This document shows positions 51,924-60,799 of a stretch of 64,000 bases of DNA, piece by piece. Where the stretch lies: positions 248,001 to 312,000 of the forward strand of contig NZ_MJAP01000003.1 of NCBI RefSeq assembly GCF_001884735.1, written 5' to 3'. The notes under the pieces were generated by a model. It was not told where the DNA came from and did no database searches. It saw only the letters and a program-made list of their open reading frames with translations. Made by a program: the position numbers and the translations under genes. The DNA is from Natronohydrobacter thiooxidans (GTDB lineage Bacteria; Pseudomonadota; Alphaproteobacteria; Rhodobacterales; Rhodobacteraceae). Position 1 is the stretch's first letter; every line of letters starts with the position of its first letter.

Positions 51924-52778
51924 ATGCGCCATAGCCTGCCCACGATTCCGCAGTTTTATGTGACTGCCCCGCAGCCCTGCCCCTATCTTGCGGGAAGGAT
52001 GGAGCGCAAGCTGTTCACAGCCCTGCAGGGCGAACAGGCCGAGGCGATGAATGACACGCTCTCGAAACAGGGGTTCCGGCGCTCGCAGAATGTGCTCTAT
52101 CGTCCGTCTTGTGCGGATTGCTGCGCCTGTCTCTCGGCGCGGATAAGGGTGGCGGATTTCGTGGCCACGCGCTCGCAGCGGCGGATCCTGCGGCGCAACC
52201 GACATCTGCAGCGGCAGGTGACAAGCGCCTGGGCGACCGAGGATCAGTTCGATCTGTTCCGCCGCTATCTGGATGCGCGCCACGCGGATGGCGGCATGGC
52301 GGATATGGATGTGTTCGAATTCGCCGCGATGATCGAGGAAACCCCGGTGCGCACGCGGGTGCTGGAATATGTGCATCCCGAGGAGACGGGGCAGCGCCAG
52401 TTGCGCGCGGTCTGTCTGACCGATGTGCTCGATGACGGGCTGAGCCTGGTCTATTCCTTTTTCGAGCCGACGCTGGCCGAGGATTCGCTGGGCAGCTACA
52501 TGATCCTTGACCAGATCGCCTTGGCCGAGAAGGTGGGGCTGCCCTATGTCTATCTGGGCTATTGGGTGCCGGGCAGTCCGAAGATGGATTACAAGGCGAA
52601 ATTTGCCGCGTTGGAGGTCTATCATGACGGGCGCTGGCAGGATCTGGGGGATCCGGCGCAATTCTCGGGGGCGACGCATCCGCTGTCGGTGAAGCCGATT
52701 GCCGAACAGGTGGCGGGGCTGACCCTGCCCGAAAGCCTGAGCGCGCCGATTGCGCCTGCGCCGCGTCATGGGTTGTGA
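51924..52778 (+). CDS. bpt: Aspartate/glutamate leucyltransferase (Bpt)
   Basis: 284 residues. The N-terminal [17 protein letters not shown] and the cysteine group [18 protein letters not shown] are the marks of the bacterial Bpt/Ate1 transferases. The C-terminal GNAT-like part shows [38 protein letters not shown] and [14 protein letters not shown]. It transfers leucine (or arginine) from tRNA to N-terminal acidic residues, marking proteins for ClpAP. The ATG at 51924 ([14 protein letters not shown]) follows GAGTGG; a GTG nine bases earlier is possible. Confidence 0.94.
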   Translation: MRHSLPTIPQFYVTAPQPCPYLAGRMERKLFTALQGEQAEAMNDTLSKQGFRRSQNVLYRPSCADCCACLSARIRVADFVATRSQRRILRRNRHLQRQVTSAWATEDQFDLFRRYLDARHADGGMADMDVFEFAAMIEETPVRTRVLEYVHPEETGQRQLRAVCLTDVLDDGLSLVYSFFEPTLAEDSLGSYMILDQIALAEKVGLPYVYLGYWVPGSPKMDYKAKFAALEVYHDGRWQDLGDPAQFSGATHPLSVKPIAEQVAGLTLPESLSAPIAPAPRHGL

Positions 52779-52898
52779 GGGGGGTGGTGTGGAAGTTTGC
52801 GAAGAAATTATTCGCTCATGCAGGTGGCTTGAGGGTCCGCTGCCGCCCGATACAGGCTTCTGAAAATATGCGCAAATCCTACGGGACTACACCATCGG

Positions 52899-53657
52899 TT
52901 AATCCCTGATGCCACTTCGGACCGAACATCGGTGCAGTCGCGAGGCAAAGTAAGTCGCAAAGATCCCGTTTTCAGCATATTCGTCAGGTGATTTCCAATA
53001 GGCACCAAGGCGCCCCGCGATGCCCGCGATCCAGTCGGCAGCCTGCATGGTCTGATAGCGGTGGCTTTCCAACTGAAAAGGCGGCTCGACAAGGCACCGC
53101 CGCTGATCTGTTCCATACATCGCAATGGCTGCTTGTGTAACGAGAGACGATCGCTGGTCGTGTTGGTCGAGAGCCAGAAGAAATCTTTCGCAAGGGGTGC
53201 AATCCTCCTCACAGTGTTGGTTAATACGTTTGATCGCTTCACGCAGTATATGTCGATAGAGAGCATTTGAATCGTGAACCTCGGGACTATCGCGCTTTCC
53301 CTGCCCCACATAGAAGGTGAAGCCGCCAAGTGTACCGATCTTGTTGAAAAGCCGATTGGTGAAACCACGCAATTCCTGATAGGTTTCGACGTTCCTGACC
53401 GTATAGAGAGCCGAGCCTTTCTTTTCCCAAACGGATGGATGCATATCCGATTGGTCAATCTCGAACTTCAGCAGCTCACATTTCCGCTGATAGAACCAAG
53501 TCCCGAAGTTGCGAACTTCCTCGACCGGAAGCACAAGCCCGGCAAGGCCAAAGACCGGGCTATCGTTGTGTCGGGGATCATTGCGGCTGATATAGGGGCC
53601 GATATGGCCGAACTCATCCAAGTAAGCAATGTAGGTCAAAGCAGTCCCCACAAACAC
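52899..53657 (-). CDS. DUF3800 domain protein
   Basis: 252 residues. The N-terminal YIAYLDEFGHIG with its D-E pair, the middle SNALYRHILREAIKRINQHC, LLALDQHDQRSSL and the C-terminal QTMQAADWIAGIAGRLGAYW are the conserved acidic blocks of DUF3800, a predicted RNase H-like fold found in mobile and defence-adjacent regions; the biochemical activity is unknown. Base use is markedly less GC-rich than the neighbours, which points to transfer. It stands alone between bpt and a phosphatidyltransferase gene, on the opposite strand to bpt. A GC hairpin (CCCGCGC-TTGC-GCGCGGG) lies just upstream. Confidence 0.87.
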   Translation of the reverse strand: MFVGTALTYIAYLDEFGHIGPYISRNDPRHNDSPVFGLAGLVLPVEEVRNFGTWFYQRKCELLKFEIDQSDMHPSVWEKKGSALYTVRNVETYQELRGFTNRLFNKIGTLGGFTFYVGQGKRDSPEVHDSNALYRHILREAIKRINQHCEEDCTPCERFLLALDQHDQRSSLVTQAAIAMYGTDQRRCLVEPPFQLESHRYQTMQAADWIAGIAGRLGAYWKSPDEYAENGIFATYFASRLHRCSVRSGIRD

Positions 53658-53804
53658 GAAAACCCGCGCTTGCGCGCGGGCCTCGGAATGAGGGCAACAC
53701 GAGTCTGCGCCTCATGAGATTAGATAGGTAATCAGGTTGCGTTTGTCAACTTCCTGCAAAGCTGCCGCGCTGAAGCGACGCCACCGGCGAGCCTCCCCTC
53801 CCCC

Positions 53805-54413
53805 TCAGTCCCGGAACACTTTCGCGGCCAGTATCACCCGCGCGCCAGCCGTGATCAGGCAGAGCGCGCCGAAGCCCCATGCGAGGGCCGCGAACCAGCC
53901 CGGCAGCAGGCACAGGAGCAGGAAGAAGGCGATGGTCTCGGTGCCTTCGAGCAAGCCGCCGGTGAAATAGAGCGATTTCACGCCATGCGCCTCCGAGCGC
54001 ATCTGTTTCTTCTCGGCCAGCACCGAAAAACCCAGAAACGAGCCTGCATTGACATAGAAGCTGAGCAGCAGAAACGCCCCCGCCACGCCATGCGCGGCAG
54101 GGTCGAGCGCGATGAAGGCAAGCGGGATCACGGCATAGAACACATAATCGCAGACGATATCGAGATAGCCGCCGAAATCGGTGACATGGCTCGCCCGCGC
54201 CACTGCCCCGTCAAGCCCGTCGGCCAGCCGCGAGGCGAGGATCAGCAGGATCGCGAGCCACCAGAGCTGCGCGAGGATCGCGCCAGCGGCGGCCAGCGCG
54301 AAACCCAGCCCGATCAGCGTGACCTGATTGGCGCTCAGCCCCCATTGGGCGGCGCTGGCGCCAAGCCGGTTCAAGGGCGGGTCGATCAAGGGGCGCAGGT
54401 GGCGGTCAAGCAT
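53805..54413 (-). CDS. CDP-alcohol phosphatidyltransferase family protein
   Basis: 202 residues with several hydrophobic helices. The signature is LADGLDGAVARASHVTDFGG followed by YLDIVCDYVFYA: the D-x2-D-G-x2-A-R and later D-x3-D of the family, with the spacer one residue short of the textbook form. These inner-membrane enzymes exchange CMP of a CDP-alcohol for another alcohol in phospholipid synthesis; acceptor unknown. I use ATG 54413 (MLDRHLRPLIDPPLNRLG). An in-frame ATG at 54476 with AAAGCGG would add 21 residues. Divergent from the ABC importer. Confidence 0.88.
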   Translation of the reverse strand: MLDRHLRPLIDPPLNRLGASAAQWGLSANQVTLIGLGFALAAAGAILAQLWWLAILLILASRLADGLDGAVARASHVTDFGGYLDIVCDYVFYAVIPLAFIALDPAAHGVAGAFLLLSFYVNAGSFLGFSVLAEKKQMRSEAHGVKSLYFTGGLLEGTETIAFFLLLCLLPGWFAALAWGFGALCLITAGARVILAAKVFRD

Positions 54414-54545
54414 GGGGGATCTGCTCTTTACATCGGGTACTGGCGCATTACGGTCCGGGGGCGGCAGAAATTTCATCCGCTTTGAAACTTTTGCGCCTGA
54501 TTGTCGAATGGGGAACAGACGCAGCAGTGAAGGACTTAGCACGAT

Positions 54546-55757
54546 ATGCATCGGATTCTACTGACAACCGCCCTTGCGGCGCTGACATTGCCCCCGATGG
54601 GCGCGGGCGCGCAGGATGTGACCGACTGGCCCGCGATTGAAGCCGCCGCGCAGGGGCAGACGGTCTATTGGCATGCCTGGGGCGGCGATCCGCGGATCAA
54701 TGCCTTCATTGCCTCGGTCGGCGCGGATCTGCAGGCGCGCTACGGGGTCACGCTGGAGCATGTGCGGCTGGCCGATACGGCGGATGCGGTGACGCGGGTG
54801 ATTTCCGAGCGGCAGGCGGGGCGTGATGCGGGCGGCGCGGTCGATGCGATCTGGATCAATGGGGCGAATTTTGCCTCGATGAAGGATCAGGGGCTGCTGT
54901 TCGGCCCGTTTGCGGAAGCCTTGCCCAACTGGCCCCTGGTCGATACCGAGGCGAACCCGGCGGTTCTGGTGGATTTCACCCTGCCGGTGGAGGGCTATGG
55001 CAGCCCATGGGCCATGTTCCAGATGGTGTTTGAATATGATGCGGCGCGGCTGGCGGAACCGCCGCGTTCGCTCGCGGCCTTGCGCGGGTGGATTGCCGAC
55101 AATCCGGGGCGGTTCACCTATCCGCAGCCGCCCGATTTTCTGGGCACGAGTTTTCTGAAACAGGCGCTTTACGGGGTGGTCGAGGACAGCTCGGTGCTGC
55201 TGGGGCCCGTCGAGGATGTGGATTATGACGCGGTGACCGCGCCGCTCTGGGCATTCCTTGATGAGATCACGCCCAATCTGTGGCGGGGGGGCCGTGCATA
55301 CCCCGCGAATGAACCGGCGCTGGCGCAGCTTCTGGCGGATGGCGAGGTCGATATCGGCTTTGCCTTCAACCCCGGCCGGGCCTCTGCGGCGATTGCGGAT
55401 GGGGAATTGCCGGATACAGTGCGGACCTTCGTGTTCGAGGAAGGGACGCTGGCCAATTCCTCCTATCTCTCGATCCCCTATAATGCGGCGAATATCGAGG
55501 GGGCGCTCTTGCTGGCCAATCTGATTCTGGACCCGGAGATTCAGGCGCGGGCGCAGGATCCGGATGTGCTGGGGTTTCAGACGGTGCTGGGGATGGACCT
55601 GCTGACGTCTGAAGATCGCGCGCGGTTCGAGGCGCTGGATCTGGGGATTGCGACGCTTGCGCCCGATGAGATGGGCACGGGGCTTCTGGAGCCGCATCCA
55701 AGCTGGATGACGCGCATCGCCGAGGATTGGGCGGCGCGCTACGGCACCGGGCAGTGA
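54546..55757 (+). CDS. ABC transporter substrate-binding protein (YnjB-like)
   Basis: 403 residues. Signal peptide MHRILLTTALAALTLPPMGA, with cleavage near AGA-QD. The mature protein has TVYWHAWGGDPRINAFIASV, AVDAIWINGANFASMKDQGL and a late SYLSIPYNAANIEGALLLAN, as in the YnjB group of extracellular solute-binding proteins. The solute is not known for this group. First gene of a three-gene importer: the permease gene starts one base after its stop. Confidence 0.9.
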   Translation: MHRILLTTALAALTLPPMGAGAQDVTDWPAIEAAAQGQTVYWHAWGGDPRINAFIASVGADLQARYGVTLEHVRLADTADAVTRVISERQAGRDAGGAVDAIWINGANFASMKDQGLLFGPFAEALPNWPLVDTEANPAVLVDFTLPVEGYGSPWAMFQMVFEYDAARLAEPPRSLAALRGWIADNPGRFTYPQPPDFLGTSFLKQALYGVVEDSSVLLGPVEDVDYDAVTAPLWAFLDEITPNLWRGGRAYPANEPALAQLLADGEVDIGFAFNPGRASAAIADGELPDTVRTFVFEEGTLANSSYLSIPYNAANIEGALLLANLILDPEIQARAQDPDVLGFQTVLGMDLLTSEDRARFEALDLGIATLAPDEMGTGLLEPHPSWMTRIAEDWAARYGTGQ

Positions 55758-55758
55758 C

Positions 55759-57423
55759 TTGGCCCGCGCGGGGCTCTGGGCGGCGCTGACCCTGCTGGCG
55801 CTGCCGGTTCTGGCGGGGCTGGCGGGGGTGATCGGCCCGGCCTTTGGCTATCTGCCCGCGCTGGGGGGCGTGGCGTGGTCGCTGGAGCCCTGGCGCGGGG
55901 TGCTGGGCTGGCCGGGGCTGGGCGCGGCGGTTCGGCTTTCCGTGGTGACGGGGCTGCTGGCGACGGGGATTTCGCTGGCGCTGACGCTCTTGATCGTCGC
56001 GGCATGGCAGGGCACGCGCTCGTTTCTGTGGATCACGCGGACCTTGGCGCCGCTTTTGTCGCTGCCCCATGCGGCGGCGGCTTTCGGTCTTGCGTTTCTG
56101 ATCGCGCCTTCGGGCTGGATCGCGCGCGGGCTCTCGCCCTGGGCCACGGGCTGGGAGCGCCCGCCGGATCTGCTGATCGTGAATGATCCCTGGGGGCTGG
56201 CGCTGGTGGCGGGGCTGGTGGTGAAGGAAGTGCCGTTTCTGTTGCTGATGGTGCTGGCCGCCCTGCCCCAGAGCGACAGTCTGCGCGCGCAGCTCGTGGC
56301 GCGGTCCTTGGGTTACGGACGGGTCATGGGCTGGATGAAAGCGGTGGCGCCGCGCGTCTATGTGCAAATCCGCCTGCCGGTCTATGCGGTGCTGGCCTAT
56401 TCCATGTCGGTGGTGGATGTGGCGCTGATCCTTGGGCCGACGCGCCCAAAGGTGCTGGCGGTGCAGATACTGGAATGGATGACGCATCCGGACCTTAGCA
56501 TGCGGTTTCAGGCAGCGGCGGCGGCGCTGTTGCAACTGGGGCTGGTGGTGGCGGTGCTGGTTCTGTGGCGGCTGGGGGAGAGTGCGCTCGCGCGCCGGGG
56601 CGCGGTTTGGGCAGCAGGCGGCGCGCGGGGTGTGGGGGCGGATGCAGTGCTGCGCCCGCTGGGCGCGGGGGCGGCGCTGGGGATCGGGCTCGCGGTGGGT
56701 CTGGGGCTGGCGGGGCTCCTGCTGTGGTCCTTTGCCGGGCTCTGGCAGTTTCCCGCAGCTTTGCCCGAAAGCCTGAGCCTGCGCATCTGGTCGGGGCAGA
56801 TGGGGGCGCTGCAGCGGCGCTTGTGGGACAGCGCGCTGATCGCGCTGGGGGCGACGGGGATTGCGCTGGCCTTATGCATCGCAGCGCTTCAGGCAGGGGC
56901 GCGGGGGCGCAGTGCCGGGCTGATCTATCTGCCGCTGATCGTGCCGCAGATCGCCTTTCTGCCGGGGCTGGCGACATTCGCGCTGGTTCTGGGGGTGGAC
57001 GGGACGCGCTGGGCAGTGATGGGCGCGCATCTGGTCTTTGTGCTGCCATATGTCTTTCTCGCGCTGGCCGATCCCTGGCGGGCCTGGGACAGCCGCGCGG
57101 GGCTGGTGGCGGCGGGGCTTGGGGCGGGGCCTGCGCGGGTTCTCTGGGCGGTGCGGCTGCCGATGCTGGCACGGGCGCTTTGCGTGGCTTTTGCGGTGGG
57201 ATTTGCCACATCGGTCGCGCAATATCTGCCGACGCTGCTGATCGGCGCAGGTCGGGTCAGCACGGTGACGACGGAAGCCGTGGCGCTGGCGGCGTCGGGC
57301 AACCGGCGGCTGATCGGGGTCTGGGCCGTGGTGCAGATGGCGCTGCCGATGGCGGTTTTCGTTTTGGCACTGCTGCTGCCCGCATGGCTGTTCCGGCACA
57401 GGCAGGGGATGCGGATCGGATGA
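55759..57423 (+). CDS. ABC transporter permease (YnjC-like, two-domain)
   Basis: 554 residues with about 12 hydrophobic segments, i.e. two fused permease domains. The first shows the EAA-like loop RSLGYGRVMGWMKAVAPRVY, the second GLGAGPARVLWAVRLPMLAR. This fused form is typical of YnjC. It begins with a TTG one base after the substrate-binding gene (stop TGA, then C, then TTG), and no better start is visible. It forms the inner-membrane channel. Its TGA overlaps the ATG of the ATPase gene. Confidence 0.9.
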   Translation: MARAGLWAALTLLALPVLAGLAGVIGPAFGYLPALGGVAWSLEPWRGVLGWPGLGAAVRLSVVTGLLATGISLALTLLIVAAWQGTRSFLWITRTLAPLLSLPHAAAAFGLAFLIAPSGWIARGLSPWATGWERPPDLLIVNDPWGLALVAGLVVKEVPFLLLMVLAALPQSDSLRAQLVARSLGYGRVMGWMKAVAPRVYVQIRLPVYAVLAYSMSVVDVALILGPTRPKVLAVQILEWMTHPDLSMRFQAAAAALLQLGLVVAVLVLWRLGESALARRGAVWAAGGARGVGADAVLRPLGAGAALGIGLAVGLGLAGLLLWSFAGLWQFPAALPESLSLRIWSGQMGALQRRLWDSALIALGATGIALALCIAALQAGARGRSAGLIYLPLIVPQIAFLPGLATFALVLGVDGTRWAVMGAHLVFVLPYVFLALADPWRAWDSRAGLVAAGLGAGPARVLWAVRLPMLARALCVAFAVGFATSVAQYLPTLLIGAGRVSTVTTEAVALAASGNRRLIGVWAVVQMALPMAVFVLALLLPAWLFRHRQGMRIG

Positions 57424-58058
57424 GCTTGCGGCTCGACAGGCTGGAGATTGCGCGCGCGGGCGCAGTGATGGTGCGGCTCGATCGCGAGATCGCGCCCGGT
57501 GCGGTGCTGAGCGTGATGGGGCCCTCGGGCTGCGGGAAATCGACGCTGCTGGCGGCATTGGTGGGGGCGCTGCCGGGGGCGTTTGCGATGCGCGGACGGG
57601 TCTGGCTGGAGGGGCGCGATGTGACCGCCCTGCCCCCGCACCGGCGGCGCATGGGGATGCTGTTTCAGGATGATCTGTTGTTTCCGCATCTCTCGGTCGC
57701 GGGCAATCTGGGATTCGGGCTGGCGCGGGGTGTCGCGGACCGCGCAGGCGTGATTGACGCGGCGCTGCGCGAGGCGGGGCTGGAGGGGATGGGCGGGCGC
57801 GATCCGGCGACGCTTTCGGGCGGGCAGCGGGCGCGGGTGGCCCTGATGCGGGTGCTGCTGTCGGAGCCGCGGGCGTTGTTGCTGGACGAGCCTTTCGCGA
57901 AGCTCGATGCGGGGCTTCGCGCGCAGATGCGGGAATTTGTCTTTGCCCGCGCCCGCGCGCGGGGGCTGCCGGTGGTGCTGGTGACGCATGATCTGGCGGA
58001 TGCGCGGGCGGCAGGCGGGGCGGTGGTGAATGTGTCGGGGGAGGTGTTGGGCTTGTGA
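57420..58058 (+). CDS. ABC transporter ATP-binding protein (YnjD/ThiQ-like)
   Basis: 212 residues. Walker A GPSGCGKST, Q-loop GMLFQDDLLFPHLSV, signature LSGGQRARVALMR, Walker B ALLLDEPFAKLD, H-loop LVTHDLADA. It powers the YnjBCD-like importer. Length is on the short side (no C-terminal regulatory domain), like YnjD and ThiQ. The last residues VVNVSGEVLGL recur in decayed copies twice in the following 500 bases (see the array), suggesting tandem duplication of the gene's 3' end. Start ATG overlaps the permease stop. Confidence 0.93.
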   Translation: MSLRLDRLEIARAGAVMVRLDREIAPGAVLSVMGPSGCGKSTLLAALVGALPGAFAMRGRVWLEGRDVTALPPHRRRMGMLFQDDLLFPHLSVAGNLGFGLARGVADRAGVIDAALREAGLEGMGGRDPATLSGGQRARVALMRVLLSEPRALLLDEPFAKLDAGLRAQMREFVFARARARGLPVVLVTHDLADARAAGGAVVNVSGEVLGL

Positions 58059-58759
58059 GCGGGGTTTTGGGGGCGCTGCCCCGTCGCCTGTGGCGTCGCC
58101 TGCGGCAACCCCCGGAGTATTTTGGGCAAGATGAGACCCGCGTCTGGGCCGAGCCGTTGCGGGCGGAGTGCCGGGGGGTCTGGGGGCGCGTAACCTTGGC
58201 GATGCGCGGGAGACGCGGTGGTCCATGTGTCGGGCGAGGCGTTGGAACTGTAGGCGGGATTGGGGCGCTGCCCCCGTCGCCCCCGGAGTATTTGGAGCAG
58301 GATGATGCCTGCATATGGGCCCAAAGGGGGCTGGTGGCGCGGGGTCTTCAAGGAAGCGCGGGCGGTGGCGCGCGTTGGGGGGGGCGCTCTCGGTTTGTGG
58401 GCGGGTCCGGGGGCGCCGCCCCTCGGAGTATTTGGAGCAAGATGAAGCTTGCGTCTGGGCCGGGCCGTTGCGGGCGGGGGGTCTGGGGGCGCGTGCTCGT
58501 GACGATGCGCGGGCGCGCGCTGGTCTGCGTTTCGGGCGAGGCGTTGGAACTGTAGGCGGGATTGGGGCGCTGCCCCCGTCGCCCCCGGAGTATTTGGAGC
58601 AGGATGATGCCTGCATATGGGCCGGAAGGGGGCCGGGGGCGCGGGGTCTTGAAGGCCCGTGCGGGCGGAGGGGCGCGTTGCGGGGGGCGCTCTCGGTTTG
58701 TGGGCGGCCCGGGGGCGCCGCCCCTCGGCGCCCCGGAGGTTTTTGCGGCGAGGCGCGGG
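58059..58759. repeat. Tandem array: decayed ATPase 3' ends plus 3' elements
   Basis: No gene. Four 3' element boxes lie at 58114-58136, 58285-58306, 58425-58448 and 58587-58608, all in the same orientation, plus a degenerate one near 58730. Around 58235-58321 and 58537-58623 an 86-base stretch is repeated with 302-base offset, nearly identical. Each copy begins with a degenerate 3' end of the ATPase gene (reading VSGEALEL-stop where the gene has VSGEVLGL-stop). Successive duplication with decay, mediated by the elements, is the simplest reading. Confidence 0.8.
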
Positions 58760-59161
58760 CTAATTGGCCTTGCGGCTGGGCAGGAAGGGCAAGGGGAGGA
58801 CCGGGATGCCGTCTTCGAGCAGCGCTTTCGCGTCTTCGAGCCGCGCCTCGCCATGGATCGGGCGGTCGGGGATGTCGCCCAGATACATGGCGCGGGCTTC
58901 CTCGGCGAAACGCTCGCCGACATAATCGGTATTGGCCTCGATCTCGGCGCGCAGGGCGGCGAGTTTTTCCCGCATCTCGGGCGTGGGGGCCTTGCGCGCC
59001 GGGCTGACAGAGGGGGCCATGAGCGCCTTCGACACCTCGCTGCTGCCGCAGCTCGGGCAGGTCACAAGGCCGCGTTCGCGCAGCCCGTCAAAGGCCGGTC
59101 CCGACTGGAACCAGCTCTCGAATGCATGGCCCTGAATGCAGCGCAGCGAGAATTTGATCAT
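58760..59161 (-). CDS. DUF1178 family protein
   Basis: 133 residues starting MIKFSLRCIQGHAFESWFQS, with GPAFDGLRERGLVTCPSCGS after it. The cysteines C8 and the CPSC pair form the zinc-ribbon-like N-terminal part of DUF1178, a family of regulatory-type zinc ribbon proteins. The C-terminal helical part has ANTDYVGERFAEEARAMYLG, then DIPDRPIHGEARLEDAKALL, which is typical. Function unknown. The start at 59161 is the family start; an in-frame ATG 21 bases upstream is not. The tandem array follows its stop. Confidence 0.9.
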   Translation of the reverse strand: MIKFSLRCIQGHAFESWFQSGPAFDGLRERGLVTCPSCGSSEVSKALMAPSVSPARKAPTPEMREKLAALRAEIEANTDYVGERFAEEARAMYLGDIPDRPIHGEARLEDAKALLEDGIPVLPLPFLPSRKAN

Positions 59162-59318
59162 GGCACCGATCTTACGGGGCAAGCCCTGTGGAAGTAAACA
59201 GGGCGGCGGTTAAATCACGGTGAAGATGCATGCCGCAAAGGCGGGACCGGCGCAAGGGGCTGCGAGATCGGGCAGCGCTGGGGGGCCTGCGCTTGCTCGA
59301 TCTGAATGGTGCCGCCTG

Positions 59319-59696
59319 TTATGGATATTCCACCACTTCGATCTCGATGCCATTGGCCTCGACAAAGTAGAACCGGCGCCCCGGCTCGTAGTCATGGACC
59401 TCTCCGGGCGTGTATCCGGCGGCCCTGACCCGCGCTTCGGTCGCATCGAGGTCATCGACCACGATTGCGATATGGTTCAGCCCGCCGCGCGTGCGGTAGG
59501 TTTCCTGATGCAACTCATCGGGGTTGCCAAAGGTGAAGAGCGCCAGATAGCTGGCCTCTTCGCCCACATGGACGGTTCGGCCCGTTGTCATGCCCGGCCC
59601 GGACCAGCGGATTTTCCAGTCGAACAAACTGCAGAGCTCTGCTGCCGCTGCATCGGGGTCGGCCACGGTGATGTTCACATGTTCCAAACGCGCCAT
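59319..59696 (-). CDS. VOC (glyoxalase/bleomycin-resistance fold) family protein
   Basis: 125 residues with two beta-alpha-beta3 units: ARLEHVNITVADPDAAAAEL and GLNHIAIVVDDLDATEARVR, metal-ligand candidates His in HVNITV and NHIAIV, and Glu in the terminal NGIEIEVVEYP. It could be a lyase or resistance protein; substrate open. The ATG at 59696 has AGGAGGT five bases upstream. It is divergent from soxR, and the SoxR-type operator lies in its promoter, so it is probably induced by redox-active compounds. Confidence 0.88.
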   Translation of the reverse strand: MARLEHVNITVADPDAAAAELCSLFDWKIRWSGPGMTTGRTVHVGEEASYLALFTFGNPDELHQETYRTRGGLNHIAIVVDDLDATEARVRAAGYTPGEVHDYEPGRRFYFVEANGIEIEVVEYP

Positions 59697-59768
59697 CTCT
59701 ACCTCCTGTCTGGACCCGGCTTTGGGGCAGTCCGGCCGGGCTTGCTTTCGATACTCCCTTGTGTAATT

Positions 59769-59786
59769 TCTCAAGTTAACTTTAGG
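59769..59786 (-). promoter_or_regulatory. SoxR box in the soxR-VOC intergenic region
   Basis: TCTCAAGTTAACTTTAGG, 16 of 18 matching the SoxR operator CCTCAAGTTAACTTGAGG. On the minus strand it sits between TTGACC (59793-59788) and TTACAC or TACACA, an 18-19-bp spacer as in MerR-family promoters, so it would control the VOC gene. Confidence 0.75.
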
Positions 59787-59803
59787 TCAAGGAGAAAATT
59801 GCC

Positions 59804-60247
59804 ATGCGTCAGGGCATTGCCATCGGGGAACTGGCCGCGCGCTCCGGCCTCGCCGTGTCGGCCATCCGCTTCTACGAGACTCATGGTATCGTGCAGCCCC
59901 TGCGCAATCAGGGCGGGCACCGGCGCTACGGGCGATCCGACCTGCGGCGGCTGTCCTTTGCCATGATCGCGCAGCGGCTGGGCTTTCCACTGGCGGAAAT
60001 CGCGCGGCATCTGACCGCCCTGCCCACTGACCGCGCCCCGGACCGGCGGGACTGGGAGCAGATCGCGACCGGGTTTCGGGCCGAGATCGCGGCACGGATC
60101 GCGGCGCTGCAGAAACTGTCCGACACGCTGGACGGCTGTATCGGCTGCGGCTGTCTGTCGCTGGACCGCTGCGGCTTGTACAACCCGCAGGACCGCGCGG
60201 CCCGGAATGGAAGCGGCCCACGCTATCTGATGGGCGATGCGCCCTGA
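59804..60247 (+). CDS. soxR: Redox-sensitive transcriptional activator SoxR
   Basis: 147 residues of the MerR family. The N-terminal HTH (IGELAARSGLAVSAIRFYET) and the coiled helix are followed by the [2Fe-2S] cluster motif CIGCGCLSLDRC (C112, C115, C117, C123), spaced as in E. coli SoxR. Oxidation of the cluster turns it into an activator. ATG follows AAGGAGAAAATTGCC. soxS is absent in such bacteria, so SoxR would act directly on local genes: the divergent VOC gene is the evident target. Confidence 0.95.
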   Translation: MRQGIAIGELAARSGLAVSAIRFYETHGIVQPLRNQGGHRRYGRSDLRRLSFAMIAQRLGFPLAEIARHLTALPTDRAPDRRDWEQIATGFRAEIAARIAALQKLSDTLDGCIGCGCLSLDRCGLYNPQDRAARNGSGPRYLMGDAP

Positions 60248-60389
60248 GGGATCCGTGGCGGGGTATGGGCAGTGCGGCGGTCGGGCGGTATGGGGGCGCG
60301 AGGGTGAGACATCGGTGCGCTGGGTCGGCTGGGAGCGCATGGCGGACGGTCAGAGGTTATGCCCCCGCGCGGAATCAAGGCCGCAGGCC

Positions 60390-60524
60390 GCCGCGCAGCG
60401 CCCGACCGCCCCCCGGGCGGGCGCTTCTCGCTGTCGCGCACTCGAAAACCGTCGGAGTATGCCGCAGCATAAACTGCCCACCTTCACTGTGGGAGCGCCC
60501 ACCCGCGGTCGGGCGCTGCGCGGC
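60390..60524. repeat. Long-spaced perfect inverted repeat
   Basis: A 20-bp perfect inverted repeat: 60390-60409 and 60505-60524 (GCCGCGCAGCGCCCGACCGC and its complement), enclosing 95 bases. No ORF or transposase. It may be a MITE-like element or a folding leader. Apart from this, the 552-base gap between soxR and lysC shows no gene, and no lysine riboswitch. Confidence 0.6.
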
Positions 60525-60799
60525 TTTCGCTTACCGTCACCTGTCCGCAAAGCCCCACTTCGCAGACGCTCACCTGCCCCCCCTGCGGCAGCAAGGCGTG
60601 CTATACGCGCCGCTGCGGGAACCGTCCCGACCGCCGGTTCTTCCCGCGAAACGCCCCCTGCCCCCGACAGCTTCCCCCCGCCGCCGCGCTGCGACAAAAA
60701 CCGCGCGCAGGCGCTGCGCCGGGCCTGCGCCACCTTGCGCGCAAGCCCTCGCGCGCATAAAGAGTGGCGCGAAAACTCTCTGGGGGAAGGGGTCGGCCC

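Noticed and set aside
52808-53458. 216-codon minus-strand frame over the DUF3800 gene
   Set aside because: Alternative frame on the same strand as DUF3800; no domain, while the DUF3800 frame shows clear motifs.
56872-58616. Long minus-strand frames over the permease, ATPase and tandem array
   Set aside because: Proline/arginine/alanine-rich translations of GC-rich repeats; the segments repeating MQASSCSKYSGGDGGS are simply the 3' element read through.
60525-60799. Possible lysine riboswitch ahead of lysC
   Set aside because: No L-box core, no paired anti-terminator/terminator or sequestered Shine-Dalgarno could be found.
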